Below are positions 1 through 7,500 of a DNA stretch of 64,000 nucleotides, in pieces. Positions within the stretch are counted from its first letter, which is position 1. Each line of letters opens with the position of its first letter. The position numbers were made by a program, and so were the translations under genes. The notes under the pieces were generated by a model that ran no database searches, had not been told where the DNA came from, and was given only the letters and a program-made list of their open reading frames with translations. Source of the stretch: Francisella sp. SYW-9 (GTDB lineage Bacteria; Pseudomonadota; Gammaproteobacteria; Francisellales; Francisellaceae); NCBI RefSeq assembly GCF_008711465.1, contig NZ_VXKQ01000007.1, positions 262,247 through 326,246 on the forward strand, in the 5' to 3' direction.

Positions 1-16
1 AAGCTGTATCCCTGAA

Positions 17-40
17 AAAGACTAGCCCTCCTAGTTTTTT
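17..40. terminator. Hairpin with T-run upstream of the RT gene
   Basis: The arms ACTAG (21-25) and CTAGT (31-35) enclose a CCCTC loop. An A-run precedes the left arm and a T-run follows the right one, so the stem can extend in both directions. This is the shape of a short, possibly bidirectional, rho-independent terminator, probably ending a gene that lies left of the window. Confidence 0.5.
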
Positions 41-80
41 ATATGGTATATAAATACTGTATCCTAGTACAATTAGGATT

Positions 81-86
81 TATAAT
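81..86 (+). promoter_or_regulatory. Possible -10 box for the RT gene
   Basis: A perfect TATAAT lies 30 bases before the RT start codon. No good -35 element is visible at the normal spacing, and no clear Shine-Dalgarno sequence precedes the ATG. Expression of the RT may be weak, or may depend on something outside the window. Confidence 0.3.
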
Positions 87-115
87 TAATATTATAGTCT
101 TTTTAATAAAATCAG

Positions 116-946
116 ATGAATGAAATCTTAGATTGGTTACATCTCAAAAGACGCAAATGGCCAGCTAATGATAGTTATTGGGATTTAAAATTTAAGATAC
201 ATACTAATCCTAAGTTGATAGATACTTTAGAAGCAGATATACAAAATGCCAAACATATATTCTCTTCTGCTAAGAAAATAAGAAAACCAAACAATCAAAC
301 ATCAATAATTTGGGATGCTAAAGATTCTATCGCTCTTAAGTATTTAGCTAGAGATATCCTGGATAAATATAACTTCAATAAGTATTGCTACTCTAACAAA
401 TATCACGGAGGTGTACCAAGAGCTAGAAAAGTTCTGACTAAGCTCCTAGAAACTCATAAGTATATTTACAGATCAGATATCTATAAATTTTATAACTCTA
501 TTGATCATGAGATTCTTCTCTCAAGGATTAGACGTTTTACAACTTCTAATCAATTTAAGCTTATTGCTAGACATTTAGATAGAATACAATGGCAAGATGG
601 TAACTATGTAGAGATTCAAAAAGGTATATCAAAATCCTCACCTCTGTCACCTGTATTAGGTTGCATATATCTAAATGAGCTAGATCAAGCTATGCAAAGA
701 TTAAATGTAAAGTATCTACGCTATGCTGATGATTGGATTATCTTAGCTCAATCAAAGCCAATGCTTAGAAAAGCTGCCAAAATAACCAAACAAATATTAA
801 ATAAATTAAAGTTAGAAGAACACCCTGATAAAACTGATTATAGAAATTTAAATAACCCAAACTCAAGGCCTTTTATATTTTTGGGTCAAGAGTTTAATTT
901 AAATAAAAAAGTTATAAATATAACTAAAAGAATTAATAATAATTAA
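116..946 (+). CDS. Reverse transcriptase, group II-like, stand-alone
   Basis: RNA-directed DNA polymerase of 276 residues. The fingers/palm motifs appear in order: RSDIYKFYNSID (first catalytic Asp, D121), KGISKSSPLSPVLG (~169-182, motif 4), LRYADDW (YADD at 203-206), HPDKT (~236-240) and FLGQEF (~255-260). All catalytic aspartates are present. There is no recognisable thumb/maturase (X), HNH endonuclease or primase domain, so it is shorter than a group II intron protein. Motif 4 reads SPLSP, as in group II-like enzymes, rather than the IGxxxSQ form usual in diversity-generating RTs. Retron hallmarks (NAxxH, VTG) are not seen. It converges on the giant lipoprotein gene, 233 bases away. Function is unknown; the RT fold assignment is firm. 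Confidence 0.85.
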   Translation: MNEILDWLHLKRRKWPANDSYWDLKFKIHTNPKLIDTLEADIQNAKHIFSSAKKIRKPNNQTSIIWDAKDSIALKYLARDILDKYNFNKYCYSNKYHGGVPRARKVLTKLLETHKYIYRSDIYKFYNSIDHEILLSRIRRFTTSNQFKLIARHLDRIQWQDGNYVEIQKGISKSSPLSPVLGCIYLNELDQAMQRLNVKYLRYADDWIILAQSKPMLRKAAKITKQILNKLKLEEHPDKTDYRNLNNPNSRPFIFLGQEFNLNKKVINITKRINNN

Positions 947-1179
947 TAGGGCTTTATGAGTCACTCTAAATATTAATAGCGACCACCGACCGACTTGATA
1001 GTAAATATAAATTATTCTGTTGTGGGGGCGGAGTAGATATAGGATAGAATGTTGGACCTCTATTCGTCTCGCTCGTTCTCTTCTTCTTGTTTAAATTCCC
1101 TATTCTCCCTCTGACTTCCTTTTTATGTGGCTTTTTTTTTTGTCCACTCATATTTTTTTTCTTCACTCTCTCTTCGTTA
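947..1179. other. RT-lipoprotein spacer with purine-rich tract
   Basis: The spacer lies between two convergent genes. Read leftward (the strand of the lipoprotein gene), about 1080-1180 is strikingly purine-rich, with two A-runs (about 8 and 11) and many GAG/AAG steps. About 1021-1080 is near 50% GC against about one third in the surroundings. A 66-codon leftward reading frame (966-1166) exists, but its composition looks like low-complexity noise and I do not call it a gene. The tract could be a structured or template RNA, but no hairpin or A-directed match to the neighbouring gene end was found by eye. Confidence 0.4.
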
Positions 1180-1590
1180 TCAACACTGATCTACCGTTAA
1201 GGACCCTCGCCCGGACTGGGTATTAGGTATCTCGCTGTATAAGGCTGTGCCAGCCGAGAACCAATACAATGTCGTATGTGCAATTTCTTTTCCACTGCTG
1301 CTGTATCCTTTCGCTTCTATCGTGTAACTACTACCTGGATAATCATGCATTCCATTACAGCTCGAAACATGACTACCGTTAAATACATCTGCGGAGTCGG
1401 CGGCAAACCAGTGAGAGCCTTTCGAACTTACGTTATGCGTTGAGCCTCGTATAGGCCGAGCAAGAGACGGTGCGCTTGATCCATATCCATAGTAAAGTTT
1501 TACTACTGCAATATTTGAGTCTTGTACATTAACTTGATATTGATTTATTCCTACATTCGGAGGGCCGGCCCAGATGAATTCTGCGCTTGT
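1180..1590 (-). other. Compositionally odd 3' end of the giant gene
   Basis: By hand count, 1201-1500 is about 48% GC, and 1561-1620 is about 62%, against about one third around it. Codons rare elsewhere in the window (GCC, GGC, CGA, CGG, TCG, ACG, GCG, GGG) are common here. The encoded end is rich in Ser, Gly, Tyr and His. Two explanations fit: recent import of this end, or repeated randomisation of an A-rich template, which would raise GC. Neither is shown. Confidence 0.5.
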
Positions 1591-4500
1591 CAATTGTAGG
1601 GGCGTGGGTGGTGCGGGTTCTGTCGGTTTAAAATTACTATTAGTTTTGGCCGTCGCTTGAGATTTTGAGTCAGTAGCCGTTAAAACTAATTTGTAACTAT
1701 CACCCGATTTATTCCCAGAAAAATCAAATGTTATTGATCTGCCATCGTTAGAATCGCTTATTTCAGGAGAAACACTAATTCGGGCATCTTTACCCGCTGT
1801 AGTATCCGTGACAGCAACGTCGTAACTGAATCCTCGACTTGACCCTCCACTCGCTTTAGTAAATGTCGCTGTACACTTCATATTGTTAGTAGAACAATCA
1901 GGTACTGTTAAACTAGGAGCAGTAATCGGTCCGGGTCTATAGTTCTCTTTACTCGAGTCTTTAGATTTAGTAGTATCACCTTTATCTGTGGCAGTAAATT
2001 TTACTTGCTGTTCCCACCCAGCTGTTTCATCAGATACAGTGAATCTAACTGACAAAGGATCGGATGTTTTTGCAGGTATGGTTGTTAGGATACTCGGTTT
2101 AGGGTCGTTATGACCTGTAATAGTACTTGAATCGGATATAGTATAGTCAAACCCTTCTCCGGTACCACCACTAGCTGGTGTTAACGTTGTAGTACACGTA
2201 AACTTATTAGATGAAGCAGGTGTACATATGACGGATGAAATTGATGGTCTTATTACAGGTTCCGCACTAGGTGTTACAGTTGCGTCCGGTGAGTGATTAC
2301 TTATAGCACTGGAAGTGTTATCTTCTGCAACTGCATATACAGTATGATTTCCGTCACTTTCCCCAGCAAAGTCTAACGTAATTGGAGAGGATATATCCGT
2401 GATACTTGCTTTTATTGGTTTGCTCGTATCAGCTTTATCATAGATTGCGTATGTAAATCCATTAGTGGATCCACCAGTTGCTGCAGTTATTGTAACGTTG
2501 CAGCTCATCCCCGTACAAGAGCCAGCTGTTAAACCAGGAGGATTAATTGGTCCAGGTGTATATTCCTTTGTATTCGAGTCGCGAGATTTAGAAGTATCAC
2601 CTTTATCCTTGGCAGTAAATTTTACTTGCTGTTCCCACCCAGCTGTTTTATCAGATACAGTGAATCTAACTGACAAAGGATCGGATGTTTTTGCAGGTAT
2701 GGTTGTTAGGATACTCGGTTTAGGGTCGTTATGACCTGTAATAGTACTTGAATCGGATATAGTATAGTCAAACCCTTCTCCGGTACCACCACTAGCTGGT
2801 GTTAACGTTGTAGTACACGTAAACTTATTAGATGAAGCAGGTGTACATATGACGGATGAAATTGATGGTCTTATTACAGGTTCTACACTAGGTGTTACAG
2901 TTGCGTCCGGTGAGTGATTACTTATAGCACTGGAAGTGTTATCTTCTGCAACTGCATAAACAGTATGATTTCCGACACTTTCCCCAGCAAAGTCTAACGT
3001 AATTGGAGAGGATATATCCGTGATATTTGCTTTTATTGGTGTGCTCGTATCGGCTTTATCATAGATTGCGTATGTAAATCCATGAGTAGATCCACCAGTT
3101 GCTGCAGTTATTGTAACGTTACAGCTCATCCCCGTACAAGAGCCAGCTGTTAAACCAGGAGGATTAATCGGTCCAGGTGTAAATGGATCGGAAGTGTCAG
3201 AATCAGCGTAATCTGCAGGTGTTGTTGCATCTGTAGCTTTCACCCTTAGAGTCTGAGGCCATCCTGCTCCATCTCCATTTGTTGTAAATGTTATAGTTTG
3301 AGTATCTGAACTATATGATTGGTTTGCTATAGCACTAACATGACTTCCACTAGTATTAATTACAGCTGTATAATTAAAGCTTCCAGAACCTCCAGCTGCT
3401 AAAGTACTCAACTTAACGGTACAGTTTAGTCCTGTACAAGTTGGTTTGCCTATAGTTGGAGGAGTAAGAGCCACATATATAGACTTAGATACAGGACCAT
3501 ACGTTTGATCACCATAATTAATTTCAACTTTTACTTCTCCTGATACAGGAAATGTTCCATTTGGCCCGACAACTATTTGCTTAGCCTTTTTATCAGGAGA
3601 TGAACCCTCAAATTTCCAACCCTTAGGCAAAGTCCAAGTATAGTGATCTCCATCTGGCAGGTTATCTCCGGTTGCAGTTAAAGTTGTATATTTACCTACT
3701 GACACACTAGTTGAAGAAGCAGTTATTGATCGTAATTGAGGAACATCAGTAACTATATCAATGAGGGGATTAGATATAGTTTTGCTTTGATTTCCGTTAC
3801 TATCAGTGACATAGAGTTTTATATTACCTTGCTTTATTCCATATTGATCATCCGCAGGGAAACTTGAAATATATAAAGTCTGAGTTGTATTATCAGGGCT
3901 TAATGTGTAATGGTCTATAGGGTAACCGTAAGGATAAACATTATGAAAACTCCAACTGTAAGTATATGGAGGCTTCCCTTTACTTACATTAGCAGTAACG
4001 GTCATACTTTTACCTACGGTAGTTGTATATGTACTAGGAGTCATACTAATAGTTGGTCCATCTTCTTCTCCATTTATATGTACTACAGTAGAAGGATGAG
4101 CTGTAATAGTATTCCCTGCCGGATCTGAAACTGTTACTGTTAACTTATTTGATGGATCAAAGTTATATCCACTATCATCGGTATTCTTTGCTACATTTAA
4201 ATAAATTTCTGATCCATCAGCACTTGTATGATCAAACGTAATAGACGCTGGTAAATTATTTTCAGCCCATGTATATGTTAATGTACCAGATTGGTCCTTC
4301 CCAGGACTATAGCTAGCTTTGTATTCAATTTTATCACTACCTCCCGTATTACCAACTGGTGTTGCAGATTTTAAAGCAATAGTTCCTTGAGGAGCATTTG
4401 CCTTTCCATTTATCGTAACATTCTCAGATGATTGTATTTCACCAGGCTCATCGCCGTCGCCATCTTGTATATATACACCAAAATCAGCACCCAATAATTT

Positions 4501-7500
4501 TCCTGCCGTTGCATCAGGTTTAATTGTGAATACAACTGAACCTGGTAGTGTACCTCCTCCATGAGCAACAATATCTTTATTACTATCCAGACCCTTTGTA
4601 TCAATTTGAACAATTGAAAAAGGCTTAGTACCTTTAACAGTAGCCAGACCATATTTAATTTTTCCAGGATTTATATCATTATAAGGTAATGCACTCGGTG
4701 GTGTAGGACTTAATACTACATATGTAATCTCAGGTAGATTAGAGGATCCATTAATTGTAAGCTTTGGCGCCTGACCTAATCCTTTATCGCCATCCGCATC
4801 CTCCGCAGTTACAGATATATCTCCTTTTGATAATGTTTGTGGCTTATCCATCCCAGATGCTGTATCATCAACATCTAAAACAAGTTTATCGCCTGATTTA
4901 CTTTTTATAGAGACACCGTTCAAGCTTTTTACTTTTTCAACATCCCATTTAAAGTTACTTAAAGTAACGCCTGCTTCTCCAGAGGCAGTAAATGTAACAA
5001 TTTGAGAGCTCTTCCCAGATATAAATGGCAAAATACCCGTTTTTACTAAAGTAGGTATGCCCATACTCACGGTAATTGTAGGCGTACTACTTGATCCATT
5101 GATAGCCGCTGCTGGTGCATCAACTTTAGACTTATTACCAGTAGCATCAGTTCCTATAACAGTAATATCTCCTTTAGCAATAGACAACCCTCCTGGAGCT
5201 ATTTCTTTATCATTAACAGTTAATGTTAATGTCGCCGTATCTTTTCCTGCAACACTTATACCTTGCGCCTTTGATACAGTAGCCGGTACAGTCCAACTAT
5301 AACTTCCTCCTACTCCGGCTCCTTGAGCTTTAAATTCAAGCTTCTGGCTAGTATTATCTGCGTCATATGGAATTTTACCTGATGCAGGGGTCATAGTTAT
5401 CGTTATATCAGGCGCACTACTTGAGCCATTTATCTTAACTTCAGGTCCTGGACCTGTAACCTTATTACCTAAACTATCTTGTGCTACTACGCTTACAGCT
5501 CCATTAATAATAGATTCACCAGCAGTATCTACCTTACTATCATCAACATCCAATACAAGAACGCTTCCTTTCATACTACTACTTGACTTATCAACACTTA
5601 CTCCGTCCGGAAGATTTGAAACTGCCCAAGTATAACCTAATTTACCTATAGCTCCTTTTGCTAATTTATACTTAGCAGTATATGTTACTTCTTGAACGTC
5701 TCCTGTATACAGTAAAGTCGGCTTATCTACTTTTACACTACCTGTAGGAGCTCCTGCTGAACCATTTATCCTAACACCAGGTCCTGAACCTGTAACCTTA
5801 TTACCTACGTTATCTTGTACTACCACACTTATAGCACCTGCTTTAATAGATTCATAAGTAGCATCCACCTTACTATGATCAACAGCCAATACAAGAACGC
5901 TATCTTTCATACTACTTGACTTAACACTTACTCCATCTGGAAGCTTTGATTTGTCAACTGTCCAGGTATAACCTAATGTACCTGTAGTTCCTTTTGCTAA
6001 AGCATAATTAGCTGTATATGTTATTTCTTGATCATCTCCTGTATATGGTAAAATCGGCTTATCTACTGTTACATCACCTGTAGGAGCAGCTGATGAGCCA
6101 GTTATCTTAACTCCCGTATTAGCAACTCCATAGTTTATATTACCATCATTACCCTTAACACCTAGCTTTATATCTGAGGGATCTATTTCTCCAGCAGCAG
6201 CTTTAGGCTTAACTGTTAATGTGATTGTCGCTTTACCACCTCCATCATTAGTCACTGAAGCATCTGATAACTCTGATCCATATTTAGCTATTAAACCAAC
6301 AGAGTCTATAGCATAATTATATGGCTCTTTACCTCCGTTAACTGTCGCTAAATATGTTATTTCTTGTGAATTAATTCCATCATATGGAACTACTTTAGAA
6401 CTAGTTAATACAATACTGCTAACACTCGGAGCACTTGATGATCCATTTATCTTAACTTCAGGTCCTGGACCTGTAACCTTATTACCTAAACTATCTTGTG
6501 CTACTACGCTTACAGCTCCATTAATAATAGATTCACCAGCAGTATCTACCTTACTGTCATCAACATCCAATACAAGAACGCTTCCTTTCATACTACTACT
6601 TGACTTATCAACACTTACTCCGTCCGGAAGATTTGAAACTGCCCAAGTATAACCTAATTTACCTATAGCTCCTTTTGCTAATTTATACTTAGCAGTATAT
6701 GTTACTTCTTGAACGTCTCCTGTATACAGTAAAGTCGGCTTATCTACTTTTACACTACCTGTAGGAGCTCCTGTTGAACCATTTATCCTAACACCAGGTC
6801 CTGAACCTGTAACCTTATTACCTACGTTATCTTGTACTACCACACTTATAGCACCTGCTTTAATAGATTCATAAGTAGCATCCACCTTACTATGATCAAC
6901 AGCCAATACAAGAACGCTATCTTTCATACTACTTGACTTAACACTTACTCCATCTGGAAGCTTTGATTTGTCAACTGTCCAGGTATAACCTAATGTACCT
7001 GTAGTTCCTTTTGCTAAAGCATAATTAGCTGTATATGTTATTTCTTGATCATCTCCTGTATATGGTAAAATCGGCTTATCTACTGTTACATTACCTGTAG
7101 GACCCCCTTTTGAACCATTTATTCTAGCAGCTGGAGCATCTGCTTGAGATGCAATACCATCACTATCTGTTCCTATAACCGTAATAGCTCCTTCAGCAAT
7201 AGACAATCCTCCTAGAGCTATTTCTTTATCATTAATAGTTAATGTTAATGTCGCTGTATCTTTTCCTGTAACACTTATACCTTTCGCATTTGATACGGTA
7301 GCCGGTACAGTCCAACTATAACTTCCTCCTGTTCCTGCTCCACTAGCTGTATATGTAAGAATCTGACTACTACTTCCTGCGTCATATGGAATTATACCTG
7401 TCGCAGGATCTTGAACTACCGTAATTTTAGGAACAGCTTTAACTGTTGCTGTCGCCATTACCGGATCCGACTCTATAGAGGCCACATCGGTAACTGTGAC

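Noticed and set aside
116-946. RT as a retron or as a group II intron protein
   Set aside because: Retron motifs (NAxxH, VTG) and an msr/msd-like leader are not seen in the 115 bases upstream. No maturase or endonuclease domain and no domain V/VI-like intron RNA end is visible downstream.
966-1166. A 66-codon leftward reading frame between the RT and lipoprotein genes
   Set aside because: Its translation is low-complexity (Lys, Arg, Ser runs from the purine tract), it has no good RBS and no family resemblance, so it is kept only as a tract of unusual composition.
966-1500. Spacer as DGR template repeat matching the lipoprotein 3' end
   Set aside because: I slid the A-rich spacer against the gene end in the same orientation. 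Short matches (for example around GTGGA and GGTCC) break at non-A bases, so the A-only rule fails.
4410-4652. Small frames in other phases inside the giant lipoprotein gene
   Set aside because: They overlap a long, convincing coding frame, repeat wherever the gene repeats, and look like shadows.
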